DNA of 64,000 nt from Aphelocoma coerulescens (Eukaryota; Chordata; Aves; Passeriformes; Corvidae): positions 48,048,214-48,112,213 of the forward strand of contig NC_091017.1 in the NCBI RefSeq assembly GCF_041296385.1. The letters run 5' to 3'. How positions within the stretch are numbered: the first letter of the stretch is position 1; each line of letters starts with the position of its first letter. The translations under genes were made by a program, and so were the position numbers. Positions 12,201 to 25,514 of this stretch are shown here, piece by piece. Under the pieces are notes generated by a model. The model did no database searches. It was not told where the DNA came from and worked only from the letters and a program-made list of their open reading frames with translations.

Positions 12201-14436
12201 TCACTGTTTTTTTTAGCACTAGCTAAATAGCACAAAGTCTCTGGTAGAAGCAGCCAGTTCAGAGGCTTTAGCTCTCACAGGTGACATGCTGCTGGCCCAG
12301 CTGTTTTTGCTGTGTTTTGCGACCTAACTTCTGGGAATCCAACACAGGTTCATGCAGAATATTATCACTTCAAGCTGGTCTACCCTGGGGTAGCATCAAA
12401 CCAAGCTCCAGCAAACAAGTCTACAACCAGAGTCTTTCAGAAAGTGTTTGCTTACACCTTTTTTATTAGCCTTTTGCCTTGTTCATAAAAAAGCAATTTA
12501 TTCTTATCTTAGATATATACATAATATTATTCAGTAACTTATTCAGATGTCCTCTTTTCATTTAAAACTTCAGTCTCTCTCTGCACAAAATTACCTTTGA
12601 AGAAGGGGGGGGAGGGTTAGTTTGTCCTTAAGAAAATTCAATAAATTTGCAGATTGCCACTAATTAATAAATTATATCACAAAACTTTCACATCAGTTTT
12701 CTGTGTTCAAAAAAAATTAGCAAAATCTTTTGGAAAAGGTTTGGTAGATAACTTAGGAAGTTGTCTCCAACCCTAAGTAGTAGATATTTTCAACTGGACT
12801 GATCAAATAGGTGAGCTGTGTGAAAAATTACCAATGGGACTAAGTCAACTGGAGCTGTAAAACTAGGGAGTCATACTACAAGAATAATTTAACTAAGCAG
12901 CAGAGTCATAAACAAAACAAAGTCTCTGCATCAGTAAGGGAATAGAAAAAAAAAGGAACTAATCACAAATACATAGTTAAGTTTATCCTCCCATTACTGA
13001 ATGTAGGGTTTAAAATATAATATATAAAATTCATTGCCAAAGGGTTTAAAGGACTAGGGAGTACAAAGGAATTTTTGGTCCTATAGTCTGTGGATCCTAG
13101 AATACTTCTTACAGCAAATGGCACAGTATGAATATGGAAGGCATAGGAATTCTCCCCTTGGAAAAAAAACTATTTTGATTCCCTGTAGTAGGCAATTAAA
13201 TATCACATAATTTGCATAGACATATATATTATTTGCATTTGATCTGTTCAGAACACATTCCATTTGATTTTTGGAGGAATACAATAAAAACAACAGCCCT
13301 CAAGTACTTTTGGGGTAGGAATCTAGATGGAAAAAAGTATGAACACCTTATACTAATATATGATGTTTTATTTCTTCCAAAATTGTTACAGCTGAAAGAA
13401 ATAAAGATAATGTGTTGTATACTGGTTTTTAGAGCTGATATAACATATGCAGCTAAAACTTTACTAACCACACATTTTATAAAAGTGATTATCAGTTGAT
13501 TAAAATAGCATATTAGAGACAATAACTTTAAATTTGTACACACACAGTTCAAAATAGTGTAGAATAAAAGGTAGTCATGAGAAGTTATATTACCCACTGA
13601 ATATTGCACTCATTTCACCACATATTACAAAATAATTGGAACAGATATAGATGTGGTGTCCTTCCTCACTGGGACAAATTGATGGTGGTCTGAGACGGGA
13701 AATGCAACAGTGTCCAAACACTTCTCTCAGAGCTAGTTGATTTTTAACGATAGGGAGGAGGTTCACTGTAAGTATGGGAAATGCGACTCACTGGCTGCTT
13801 TGCCTTGCAAGGAACAACAAAAGCTTTCCCACACTCTTGTGTTTACCCTAATCATGTAAATTCATGTCTTAACTTGTATCACTTCTCATGCCAAGTTCCT
13901 ATCAATGTCAGTGGGAATCTTGAATAAGTAGGGAATAGCTTACATCTTTAACTACATCGAGTTTTCTGATTAAGTGTTCCAAACCTCTCTTTCCACTATT
14001 CCCAGATATGAACAACAAAATTTCCTTAGTTCTCTTAGTTTTCTTGTCATGAGGAATTGTTACCCTTTATATCACCTATGTGGTCTGTGTTCCTTTTCCC
14101 TCATCCCATCCACCAGCTGTATGTTTTAACTAATGCAGAACAGACAGCATAGTTCAGGGCTGTCAGTTGTCATGCTTTTCCTGTTGCAGTATGCCACTTT
14201 TACCATTTAATTTGGTAAACATAATGAACTTTTCATCTCTTCTCCCTCTAGATGTGAAATGTGTTCAAATAGACAACATTTTCTTCCCATCATCACTTCA
14301 GCAGAAAAGTAAAATATAGTAAACAAACTATCCTGTCCTCATTTCCTGAAATAAATTACTGCTGCAAGAAAGTGTTTCATGTTATCTTTAATTAGACTAG
14401 AATAGGATGAAAACCTGTTGTCTTTTTTTTCCTTAG
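9203..14436. other. Unique non-coding sequence
   Basis: There is no recognisable gene over about 5 kb. A self-complementary AATTAATTAATTCAATTAATT patch lies at about 9480-9501 and a G run at about 12605-12617. AmnSINE-like 'TCAGTGGGAATC' wording at about 13895-13920 resembles the old palindromic repeat at 5.5 kb but is too short to call. Open frames up to 126 codons (for example minus 13609-13229) are low-complexity, rich in Ile, Phe and Tyr, and look like chance. Confidence 0.45.
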
Positions 14437-14501
14437 ACGATGACTCAAAGAGCTTTCCAGAAAGTAGTGGTGGTGACAGTGGTGATAGAAACTGTGCTTA
14501 G
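14437..14501 (+). other. Candidate terminal coding exon, unknown gene
   Basis: A textbook acceptor (TTGTCTTTTTTTTCCTTAG) ends at 14436. One frame starting two bases into the segment encodes 20 residues, DDSKSFPESS then GGDSGDRNCA, followed directly by a TAG stop at 14499-14501. The acidic, Ser/Gly-rich composition and clean stop suit the last coding exon of a protein. An alternative frame from the same acceptor is also open for about 32 codons but is Val-rich and less plausible. I cannot identify the protein, and no other exon of the same gene is evident. Confidence 0.25.
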
Positions 14502-17500
14502 CAGCAGCTCAGAGGGAACCCTAGTTAATTTGTGAAAGAAAATTCTGAACTAAAATTAGGTCCCCTTGATTAAAATCAAGCGCTAAGAAGTGAAACAACT
14601 GTAGCGTTATTCACATCCCTTTTGACAGTCGCAGTCATGGGACTCAAAACCTCTCAGGATATATTTGGTCTGAAGGCTGAAGATGACTCTTCGTAGATTT
14701 TATAATATAGCTGGTACAATAATATAATAATAATTTTGATGAATGGGAATTTAAAGGTATTCTTCCTACTCTTTTATGGAATAACAATGAACCTGAGCAA
14801 GTGGCAGACTGAAGCAGGTAGGCTAAATTTCCAGAAGCACCTCCTCTACCAACTCTACCTACCTTCAGACCTTTGAATGTCTCTTGCAACATTGCATCCC
14901 TCATACCTCCACCTAGAAAAAAGTCTTTCTGCGTGAAGAATCCTTGATCCCTAGCAGAGTTATCTTTGCTAGGTAGCAGCAAGAGGCAGGGTACTTCTGC
15001 CAAATATTGTCTCAAATACCTACCTTGCTGTGTGGCAATTGCTAATTCACCCTGGGCAAAACCTTCCTCTCACATGGTGGAAGGGCAAGATTTTGTAAAA
15101 GGAAGTAAGGAGAGGAAAGCGGAAGTTTCTCCGCAGCTGAGCAAGATGTGCATTCTATTAGAAGTAAATGGAATCATTTTATGTGAAGTGGGGTTGCTTG
15201 ATTTTGGATGGATAGTTCACAGACCCCTTAGATATTCTTGCAAATGTGTGCATTTACAGTTCAGAAGAGTTGAAAATGAAATGAGCTGCTAGTTTTGGCA
15301 CAGTGACAGAGTATATGTATGAGCAGAGCAATCTCATCATCAACAACTCCTTAAAAAGCAACTTTCTTTTGTGATGTTGAAGAACCTTATATGGCGTTTT
15401 CCCTGTTCTTTTTAACAGGGATGTAAAGTGAAGAGCCTGCTCTGATATCATACTTTTTTCCATTCAAGGCACATCTTGTATTTGACCCATTCTAAAAAAT
15501 ATGAGAAGTGGGGTATTAATGACAAGTAGCTCATGAAGGCCAGTTTTACAGCCTGGGGAACTTGAAGCAGAGTGCACATCGGACAAAGCAAAAGGTTACA
15601 TGGAAAGAGTTTAATGATGTTTGCACTGAGAAGATTCGGTTATATCTTTGTCTCTCTTCTAGATGCACATATTTTATATTGGTTGTACTGCAAATGTATA
15701 TGCATGACTGAAGTCAAACATTATGTAGCCTTAGCCACTATTTCAATATTTTGAGTGAATTCTGCTGGTAGACTCTCTTTTCAGGCTCATCAGAATTATG
15801 CTTATTTGATTTGTTCTGCACCCCAGCAGATGCATTTTTAAGTAATTTATAAATGTTTCTAACTAAGCATTAGTAATTTATAAGTCCATGGTAAGTGGGT
15901 CTTCCTTCCCTTAGTACACCCTTGCTTTTTCTGCTCTCTGAGAAGATGGTTGATTAGATCCCATGGGTGAACGCTTTTGGAGAGTTTGTTGTAAATCCAT
16001 GTGGTGCCAGATACTGAAAATAATTGGGAGCTTTGCTTGTTAATAGTGTACTTATAAAAAAAAAAAAAGCCTCTAAGAGTTTCAGAAGGCCAAGCAGGAA
16101 TCTCCTATATCTGTATTACATTCCACTTTCAGTCTCCTTATAAATATATGAATGATACAACATTACCTATTAGTCTGTTGAAGAGGAGAGTCTTAATTTC
16201 CAGATTAGCCAGTCTCAGTGTTTTACTGTTTTTGATATTGCACTGTAGAAGGCTGAAGCATGACAGATCTTTTAACCATATCCAGCAATCTGCAGGTGTG
16301 CAAGAAAAGAATATCCTTTCTGGAGCTCTCCTTTATGGCTGGAGATGCGCTACCATGATAAGAGCTGAGTGTGGGTAAGGAGGACCCTTGCTGCTGCACA
16401 ACAGAAATGGAAATGCTTGCCACAAGAGAAAAATCAGGCAGGACCTCACGTGAAAAGAAAGACCCAAAGTGCCTCAGTGCCTCATATTAGTCCTCAACCG
16501 GAGTCAGTCAAAATTTTTACTTGTCTCCTTTTTAATGGTTTGTTTCAACTATGGCCAGTGTTAGCATTTTGAATAGATGTTTTCAGTGTCTGTGCAGCCA
16601 GACACAAGAAACAAAACAGAATCTAGATTCAACCATGCCTAAATCTCTGAGCATATCACAAAGCTTGAAGTCATGCAGAATACCATAAGAATAACTGGGA
16701 ATGTTTTATTTTTTTTTAATTTGGCAGCTTGTTCTAGGCTAGGAAAAGGTGAATTGTATTAAAAGACCAATAATTACTTAAAATCTGAAGGGAAGAGTAA
16801 ATGTCATGTAGAACATTAATAAAGTTCGGGGACAAATGAGACAAAAAAGAATTTAAAAAATCATGTTTAATTGATTGTCCATTTGTTATGCATGAAGCGT
16901 ATTTAGTGACAGTAATGAAATTTTTACTCAGAAGGACAGCACTAGCAGAGGAATTAATGAAATTACACAGAGCTTCAGCAAAGTGGTAATAGTCACAGTT
17001 TGATATTTTAGTTGTCTAGTGACCTAATTGATTTTTAAAATAAGAAATAAGAAAACAAGCCCTTTATTATGTGTTATGCTCTAGTGAAGTGTGTACATAA
17101 AGTATTACCTTAGCTGGCTGGTATGTGCAGTTCAGGCAAATTCTTCATTAATTACCCTTGTAGTGAACAGGAAATCAACATCATTATTGTAACAACTAGA
17201 GAGATTGTAGGATTTTTTCCAGTAGCTCTTACAGTGATGAATACTGTCTGCAGTGTTAGACTGAATTTATGATTCCAGTGTAAGAACAGCACACAAAAGA
17301 GTTAAAACTGCAATCACTTCAAAATTAAATTAATTACAGCTAGTGCATTGCTAAATTATTATGTATGTATATTAAAGCTTTTATAGAAGCACTTTTATAA
17401 TCATTGTCACAATATTTTTAAATTTTAGCATAATTCTGAATGAGGTTTTGGAGAATTTCTTAGAAATGTCTCTTGGATATATTGAAGCAAAAGATTAATG

Positions 17501-19179
17501 TTTACTAGAGTAAATGAATTAAAATTCTGAAATAAAGATCCATAAAGTGAGTTTGCCACTGAGACTCTAATCATCTCTCTTATCAAGGTTGTGCAAAGCT
17601 TAATAATGAAATCAGAATCTGATTATGTTTGCTGGGACTTGTGATTCTTCAGCCTTTGCCAGGCCTTCCTTCAGTATGATCAAGGATGAAAATTATATGA
17701 GCCTTTTAATGTTACTCCCCTGCCTCCCTCTTTTGTTTTCCTTCAAAGTCTTTCTTTGTCCCCCAACCCCTTCATCACAAAAGGAAGGGAAAAATCAGCA
17801 GATCAGTCTCACAGTTGTAGGTGTTTTCACATGGGGGGTTTGGACAGGTCTTTAAGACCATTTCACTGGGCATTTTTTAACCCTCATTAAGGGCCTTGCA
17901 GCTGACATTCCTTCCATGCCTTGCGGGGCTCAAGCTGTGCTTAGGATGAAACAAGTCTCAGCGTTGCCCTCAGCATCTGAGTGGCAGTCCAACCCAGCTC
18001 ACAGATATCTACATTCTGTCCTTGGATTCCACCATTTTGCTTACTTGGGCTGGTTTTCATCTGAACTATTCACTCATTCCTGTGCAAAATAAGGGTCTAT
18101 TAGGTGAATTCAAGCCCAGGGAAGACAGACATGAAAGCCAGAAAAAGCCCAGTTGTTTTACTTTAAGTTGTGTTTGGGCACAGTAATTATGTGAGCATAA
18201 CTAAACCTTTTAACTCAATTTTTATAGTTCTGAATTCAGAAAAGTGAATTATTGTTAAAGTTTTCCTTCAGTGCAGTGCATAACACTGTAACAACTTGCA
18301 GGACAGTTTAATCCACAGTTAAATGACTTATTGGTTTTAAAAATGGATGACAGATGTGGAAATGAGAGATACGTTTATCATGATGAATTCTTGTGTTGGA
18401 ACCAAGTTAGCTTTCATCAGCTACTTTGTACCATTTTATTACACCATTGATCTGAAATCTGATTTTTGACATCAAATGAGGCTCGAAATATGTTTTCAAT
18501 ATTGCCTATCTATAAATTCCATCACACTGGCCTTCTTTTGATTGTGGTAAGACCATCTTGGAGTTGCAATTTATACAAAATCATGATGTTTTCTCATTTT
18601 ATTTCTATTTCCTCCAGCAATCTGGAGCAATTATAGATGGTCACTTCAAGGTGTTTTCTGTGTTCTGTACTGTAAGCAATGTTTTCCAATGTCTCAGAGA
18701 TCGAAGTTTCTTTTACAGTATTTTGTTTGGAACACAAGATTCTCTTTTTATTACTTTTTTTTTCTCTGAAAAAACTAAAACAGCAAAGAATTTGGTCTGT
18801 TTCATGTTCCTATTGGATAGGCAAAATCATGCATTAGGTTCAAGACCATGTATTTACTTTTCATGGTGATCTAAGACAAAAGAGAGATTCATTTCCAGAC
18901 CACATAGCATTTGTACTCAGAATATTTAAAAAAACATATTAGGCAAATAAGAAAATCCAAGAGAGTTTACCTAAAGAACTTCTGAGAAAGTTAGCTGAAT
19001 AAGGCTGACACAAGCTAGCTTTCAGACTGTCAGCTCCTATTCACTCTGTCTTGGCTCAGCCACTTGAACACAACTGTGTGCAGACATCTTGCTTACCAGC
19101 TAGTCCAGTGTTTTGAATTTGGAACTCTGAACTTGATAAAGCATTTCATGGTAGACAAATTGATAGACCATAGCATGAA
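14502..19179. other. Unique non-coding sequence
   Basis: No gene is recognised. A 123-codon minus frame at 15015-14644 and a 108-codon plus frame at 14966-15292 overlap in opposite directions with no splice or family support. There is a perfect 7-bp hairpin at 15401-15420. A strong acceptor at 18617 is followed by a frame open to a possible donor at 18672 (GTAAGC), giving 54 nt in phase; this is weak evidence for an exon. Poly(A) lies at about 16057-16068. Confidence 0.45.
15401..15420 (+). repeat. Short perfect hairpin
   Basis: CCCTGTT pairs with AACAGGG around a six-base loop. No function is inferred. Confidence 0.75.
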
Positions 19180-19280
19180 TTCTCTGACTGCGATTCAGCT
19201 TTTGTGCCTCAGTTTCCTCTGACATAAAATGGGGATACTGATGCTTATAAAGTTTAGTTTGTTGTATTAAGATGAGTCTG
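19180..19280 (+). mobile_element. MIR SINE fragment
   Basis: The run TGTGCCTCAGTTTCCTC at about 19204, followed by TAAAATGGGGATACTGATGCT and a degenerate 'TTAGTTTGTTGTATTAAGATGAGT', matches in order the well-known MIR 3' half (TGTGCCTCAGTTTCCTCATC, TGTAAAATGGGGATAATAAT, GGGTTGTTGTGAGGATTAAA). The 5' half is not clear; 'TCTCTGACTGCGATTCAGC' just before it may be remnant. MIR was active before the amniote radiation, so a recognisable copy in bird-like DNA is old. Confidence 0.8.
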
Positions 19281-22120
19281 TGTATTTACTACCCTTAGTG
19301 GTATCAGAGTCATTAATAATAGAAACAATAATAGAATATTAAGACCTCATTAAGCTCAGCATGGCTTTGGTTTATTTTATTGAGGGGCAAATTGTCTTAT
19401 ATTCAGAAGCAGCTAAAATATTTAAAATAAAGATTTGTGGTCTCATCCACTTCCAGTAAGGTCTAATACAACATGATACAAAATCAGCTTTGTTGCGCAA
19501 AGATACGACATCTCATATCCTTCCAGCTCACTTTCACAAACTCTTCCCTGGTAAGCTCAACTTCTCCGATATTGACAAAGAGGAGGGCCCACCTTCCTGT
19601 CTAATGAATTCCAGTTTCACTCATGGGGCATCCCTACTCATGGTGAGTTAACATTTTGTTGCCAAATGCAGTGTGTCATTTGGTATTTTCTAACTACAGT
19701 GGGCCTCAAGCTTGCCCCCAGTAACCAAATTTGAATTCCATTATCCCATAAGTTAAGAAAAAAATTATATGTTCATGGATTGGCAAGAATTAATTTTATG
19801 AAAGTAAGAGATCTGAGATGGAGAATGGAGCTAAGATGGGAGAGTCCCTCTAGGCCGACTCAGAAAATTCAGATAGTTTGGGGATACTAGGAGAGGGACT
19901 GGGAGAAGTCAATGAGATCTTGAAGCTTGATGAAGGGGGAAAGAAATGCTGGGGCTTTGAAAACTGAAAGAGAGACAGTAGGAGGTCTGTATTTTGAGGG
20001 AATGAAGGTACACCTTACATCCCCCTTGCTAAACTGGTCTGATCTCTAAGTGCAGGTGCCCTTTCCTGAAGGCCTTCCTAACACTATGCAGCTGGATATC
20101 ATGTGGGGAATCAGACTGTTATTGGGAAAGATGAGAGGAATAGCAGTAATTTCTACTGCAAAAATTAAACAAGGCGTTAAAGAGATCCTTTGGCCGCACA
20201 TCCCTTCTCCCCCCCCACTACCTATGTCTGTCTGTTTTCAAATTACCTTGCCTATACAACTTCTTGCCTCACAAAATTAAGGGAGTAGGATTACAGTATA
20301 GCTCCCCCATGGGATGATGTTCTAAGCAAACACCTATTTTTGCTAAGTCTAAGGGCAGCACCATTGCCAGATACTGAAGTTGCAGCCCTGTTCATGACTA
20401 GAAACATTGAAATCTTGCACAAGAAATTACAAATGCAGTCAAGGGCTCAAGCAATTACACTCTTCAAAGTGTTTCTCCTAACTCAGTGAACAAGTTGAGA
20501 TTTTTAAGGAAAAAGTCAGTCTGATGGCTCCCTGTTTTCATAATTTAAATCAGTTAGTTTTCTCTGAGTAATTCAAAACAAAGTCTAAATACTGCAAGAA
20601 AAAATTGTTAGGAGCAACAGCAAAAATCATAGAAAGTCTCTTTTTGATATAGTTTAAATGTAACCTACTTCCTTCTAATGGTACTAAAATGTAGATAAAG
20701 ATAGTTCTTTTAAAGTTGTAATGCTGCACAAATACACTTATCTTCAATTTTGACCTTCTGTGCCTCAGGTGTGCCCTACCTTCAAGAATTCAAAACTAGT
20801 TCCAGGAAAAGTAAAATTAGAGAAATAACTTTGGACCAGTCTCATTTCCTATCATTTGATTAAAGTCACAGAACTACTTGCTAAGCAACGTTTGATTCAT
20901 GTCAGTAATTTCCACGAGGCTCAGTTTCTCCATTGTTGGTGTTTTGCTTTCTTAATCACTGTTAAATTGCCAATTAATTTTTTTTCTTTTGTGACTTGCA
21001 TGCTCAATCTATTTTTTCTCAATATGAGGGCAGGTAAATATACTCTGGACCAGTATGATGTTCCCTTGTGCTTTGGGACTGTACTTTTAGTTTGCATAAG
21101 AAACCATGTTTGGGTGGAACTGTTGCCCCACTATAGACAGTTGGTATGAGCAAGTCACAGTAAAAATCTGTGTAAAGCCAGGAGTTTCTCTCTGGCCTTA
21201 TTGTAGAAAGATAATATTCCATCTTATACAAGCATTCTAATACCTAGGAAGCAGTTTATTTTTCCTTTAATGTAGCAGGTAGATTTGTCTTACCACTGGA
21301 AATACTTTAGTACATTTTCCCCCAGCACTTTATTCCTACAAGGGGATAATTAATTTCCCTGATGATTTAGCAGCTAGTTCATCTCTAAGATAACTGGTGA
21401 ATAGCTGGGGATTTTTATGTTTCTGGAAAGAACAACAACAGCATACAAAGTTTTCTTTCTTGCTATTCTTCATTGTTTGCATAACATGTACTTCCCCAGG
21501 TGGACAACCATGTTTTGTAATTCAAGGTCTCTGGAAAGCAACAAGGGAATTATTCATGGAGGAAATGATTTGGTGAATTTGAGCTCATCTTGTGAGTTCA
21601 TAAAAGATTTTCTAAAATCTGTGACATTTGGAAAACAGTGAACATAAAGCACTTTGGTTTCCAGACCTTTTTGAAACTTTTATGCTTAGCTGACATCCCT
21701 CCTCCGCAGTTGTTAAGACCTGAGTTTTAATTATTTAAACCAAGCAGATTATCAAAATAACAATTCCTAGCATAAAACCCCTGTGTGAATATCTGTTGAT
21801 AGAGTCTCAAAAATTCCACTCTATGATATTCCTTAAGGTTAGATGTTGATTTGTGATTAAAATTCTTAAACTAGTACACTTAAATTATTTTATACGCCGG
21901 TAACTAAAATACAAATCTACTTCATATTCTACTTCATTTCTTATTTTGTGGAGTCTTGGGTTTTGCTTTTAGCTTTGGGACAGTTTACATTACTCTCAAT
22001 TCCACATGGTGCTATCTTATTTTAACAGTGACCTTACTGAAATCTATGGTTGATTTGCAAATGAATGGTATAGGTGTATATATAGGACTGTAAATCTCTC
22101 TTTTTTTGCCTTCCTTTCAG
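19281..22120. other. Unique non-coding sequence
   Basis: No gene or known repeat is recognised. Slightly more GC- and CpG-containing stretches occur at about 19550-19620 and 20040-20220, but without a coding frame longer than about 76 codons. A C run lies at about 20209-20216. Confidence 0.45.
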
Positions 22121-22137
22121 TACTATAGAATTGGGTG
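22121..22137 (+). other. Candidate 17-nt microexon
   Basis: A very strong pyrimidine tract containing TGC (CTCTCTTTTTTTGCCTTCC then TTTCAG) ends at 22120. Seventeen bases, TACTATAGAATTGGGTG, follow, and then a good donor, GTGAGTAG. A TGC motif just upstream of a tiny exon's acceptor is a known feature of neuronal microexons regulated by SRRM4. The length is not a multiple of three. Without transcripts this may equally be a decoy pair. Confidence 0.2.
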
Positions 22138-25100
22138 GTGAGTAGCATTCATCCTGTATTGACAGCTGGAAGAGAAAGTCAGGCTGATACAAATTTCTGA
22201 TTCTGCCTTGTCATTTATGATGGCTGATGAGCCATAGCTGCTACCCATTGCCCTCAGATGCTATTTTCTGATTCTTTTCCTCATTCAAAGAAGCCTTTAC
22301 ACTATTTTCTCATTGAGAACAAGATGCGTGCAAACCCACAGAAGATTTCCATTATATGCATGCCAGTTTCTTAATGAAAGGGAACTAGTTGTTCTGTCCC
22401 TTAAGTATTCATATTTTCTCTTGTTTATCAAAATTGTCTTCCGCCTTAGGGGTAAAAGTCACAGCTTCTGTACCATAAAAAAAAATCAAGCAGTGTTCTT
22501 TAGAGAGAGAAAGTGTTGGAGAGAAGCTGATTTCTGCCCTGAAACAATTTTCTTGTGATAGGGCAGCAAAAGTTTTGAAGCAAAAGTTGTGTTCTCATGG
22601 TCCTCTCTACCTGCTGCATAGTTGATATGGGTCTTTTCCTGATGATTTAACTATGAAATATACATGCCCCAGGTAGCATACTTGCTTTCATACTTTAGAT
22701 TTTTCAAAGCCCCCAGTGAAGGTCATAAATCTGTTTTCTGTATAAAAAATACCTAGTCAATAAAATTCCTTCTGCTTTCTTCAGGACTCCATATATTGGC
22801 AAAAGATTGGTGGTTTTATAACAGTGTTTAAAGAGCATAATATCCTAACTCAGCTTAAAACACTGTTAGTTTTAGCTTATTCTATAAGGACATTTATAGA
22901 GATGAGAGTTGTAAGTTGTAGATGGAATGTGATGGAAGTGAGAAAAAGGAGACTGGTTTGTTTTTTCCTGTGAATTCTGGGTTTTAACCAACCTTCTGTT
23001 TATGTCAAAAGATACAGGTCAGTCTTTACTCAACTCAAAATATAGCCTGAAATCTCCTGCTTGAATGAAAAAAGTCTCAAAGAACTAACTTAATTAAACT
23101 TAATTATTTTTCCTCAAATAAATTATTTAAATCTAGGAAAAAAGTATTACCAATGCTACCAGTCCCTGCCCTTACATCTCTTTATAAAACTCTTTTGGTA
23201 AAAATATGGCTACTTTTTACAGTTTTAGCTGGTATTAAGAGGAGCAGATTTCTCATATCTACTAAATCCATATAGTAAATATATATGGAGAAAGCATTTG
23301 CAGAGAAAAGTAATTTTTTTATGAGGTTGCAAAAGTCTATGAGAAATTGTGTAAAAATAATTTCACAGCTATAAAAATCAAACCAACAGTGCCTTTAATA
23401 GTGACTAGCCATTTGAAAAGAGTATTTTCAAGCGGAGTGGTGATAGACATTTTGTAAGTGCTAATGGTGACAAAAAGATAAATAAATTCCTTTCTACACA
23501 CATGCACATTCAGGAAAAGTCAGACTCTGGTTCCTTGATTTCATTACAGAAAGTGTTTTTCTGGATGAAGGGGAAAATGATGCCATCGTGTTAAAACAAA
23601 GTTTTAGTATCCAAATGAAAATAAAGCTTTAATAGCTGCAGCTGCTGATCCATGGCTGAAACAGCATGCAACCTGCATGTGGGAGAAATTCAGATACATG
23701 AAATATTAATGATGATTCTAAGATGACTATACCTTTTCAAACAATGCCTAATTTGTGGTTGTGCTGTCAAAACCTTTCTATTTCCCACATAATTGTCTGC
23801 TTCTAAATTAAAATAAATATGCTCTATTTAAAATGCATGAAACCTGAGGATAACAGTCTACAAATTTATTCTAGATGCATACTAAGTGCTAGAATAAACA
23901 TTTCAGAATGCAGTTTTACATAATACTCTTATCTGTTTCATTTGGCTGTCCTCATAAACTCACTGCTCTCCAAGCATAAACAGGTTGTTAAATACATTTA
24001 AGGATTTTAGAATGAACACCAGAGCTGTCGTTATCATTAAAATGAAGTGCTGATATTGGAGTCAGGCCACACAGAAGTGTTTACCCAGCACTAAACTAGA
24101 ATTTCAATTTTTTCCTTCTCTTAGGCACTGTAACATGGGTGGTTCTGATATATCAGCTTGAAACCCATAGCTTGAATATTGACTACTAGATGCATAGAAA
24201 ACAACCTAAACATTCAACAGTCCATTTCTATATAAGAAGGCATTACAAAGTTGAACTGGTTTGTATGAATTCTCTGTTTATTTTGCTTCTAGCTGGGTGC
24301 TGAATGCTAGCTCTAGTGCGGGGTAATGTGGATGCTCCTGTCTTGTCAATAATATTCTGTTTACTGCATGAAAAATATCCTGTATTTTCTTTGAATGTTC
24401 CTGATCACAAGACTGAGATAACCTCTGAAACTTTTGATGGCACAACAAAGGAGTAATGAGGCAGAGCAGAGAACAAGGAATAGGAAATAGCAAGTGGATT
24501 TTTAGTGTTGATCATATTTTTCTTTCAAAAAGGAAGCTTCTGCTTCATTTCACAAATAATATCCTAAGTTGTCATCTTGACTCTTGAATATTCTACCTAT
24601 TAGCTTAGTCAAATATTTTCTACAAATGATAAGTTTGACTGAAGAAACAGAAAAGAATGATGTGAAACCTAATTTAGAGATCATTTACTAGTCTGAAAAT
24701 ATCACACATTCATACATGTGAACATACGTATCTAGATTTATGACTGATGGTACTTTATCCTGTCTATTCCACTTTCTAAACAGAGTTCTTTGTAAATTTT
24801 CTTTGTAGATTTTTCAGGTTGGATGATTCATATTTTTAAGGATCCGATTAGTGTAAATAATATATAACTATATATATAAACCTTATAATAGGAAATAGAA
24901 CACAATATGCAAAAAAAACCAAAACTGCAGATCATCAAGAAAAAAAAAGTACATCCATAACACCAACTGTGCCATGAGTTGAGTTTGCTGTCTCAAGGCT
25001 CAGGACTCACCTACATAATATTCTCCACAGTGAGAAAAAAGTTCTGACTGTTTCTCAGTACTTCATCATCATTATATCTTGTGTTTCCTACTGCTACTGG

Positions 25101-25244
25101 GCTAGGTCCACCAGAGTTGTTCTTTGATGGAGGTTTTCCATTTTTGTACTTTTTCAAGGGTCAACCACTTTTCTTTTTTAACAATAGACCATAAAATAAC
25201 ATGATGCACATGGTAGCAGTGCAGATAGGAAACTGCAGATCTTC
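22138..25244. other. Unique non-coding sequence
   Basis: No gene is recognised. It contains an 11-bp perfect inverted repeat at 22819-22829/22858-22868 and AT-rich stretches at about 24850-24890. The strong acceptor at 24125 (TTTTTTCCTTCTCTTAG) is followed only by short frames. A purine-rich A/G patch begins near 25245. Confidence 0.45.
22819..22868 (+). repeat. 11-bp perfect inverted repeat
   Basis: TAACAGTGTTT (22819-22829) pairs with AAACACTGTTA (22858-22868) across a 28-base loop. The stem is too short and the loop too large for a typical pre-miRNA. Confidence 0.7.
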
Positions 25245-25514
25245 TAAAGGAAAACAAAGGAGGGAAAAAATGAGGAAAAAAAAGAAGGAAAGAAAAGCAA
25301 ATAAATCAAAACAAGGAAATCCCACAAAGAATTAACAGAATGTAACTGAAAGATTCAGCACAAGTCAATAGGGGTGATAGTCTTAGGAGAGAGCTGCAGG
25401 GTACAGGGAGAGGCTCTCCTTTGCCAATTTATGGTGTAATGTGGAGTTGAGTGTGTCAACAGAAGAGGAGAAAATGGAAAGGAAAGCCAAAATGGAAGAA
25501 GGAAGGAAGGAAAA
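25245..25514 (+). repeat. Purine-rich low-complexity DNA beside CR1
   Basis: Two A/G-rich patches, about 25245-25320 (AAAAAAGAAGGAAAGAAAAG-like) and about 25460-25512 (GGAAGAAGGAAGGAAGG), flank ordinary sequence immediately beyond the CR1 3' end. The second abuts the CR1 tail and may have grown from it. Confidence 0.6.

Noticed and set aside
14644..15015. 123-codon minus-strand open frame
   Set aside because: There is no recognisable domain and no clear splice context, and it overlaps an opposite frame of similar length.
22819..22868. Pre-miRNA hairpin
   Set aside because: An 11-bp stem with a 28-base loop does not meet the usual precursor geometry.
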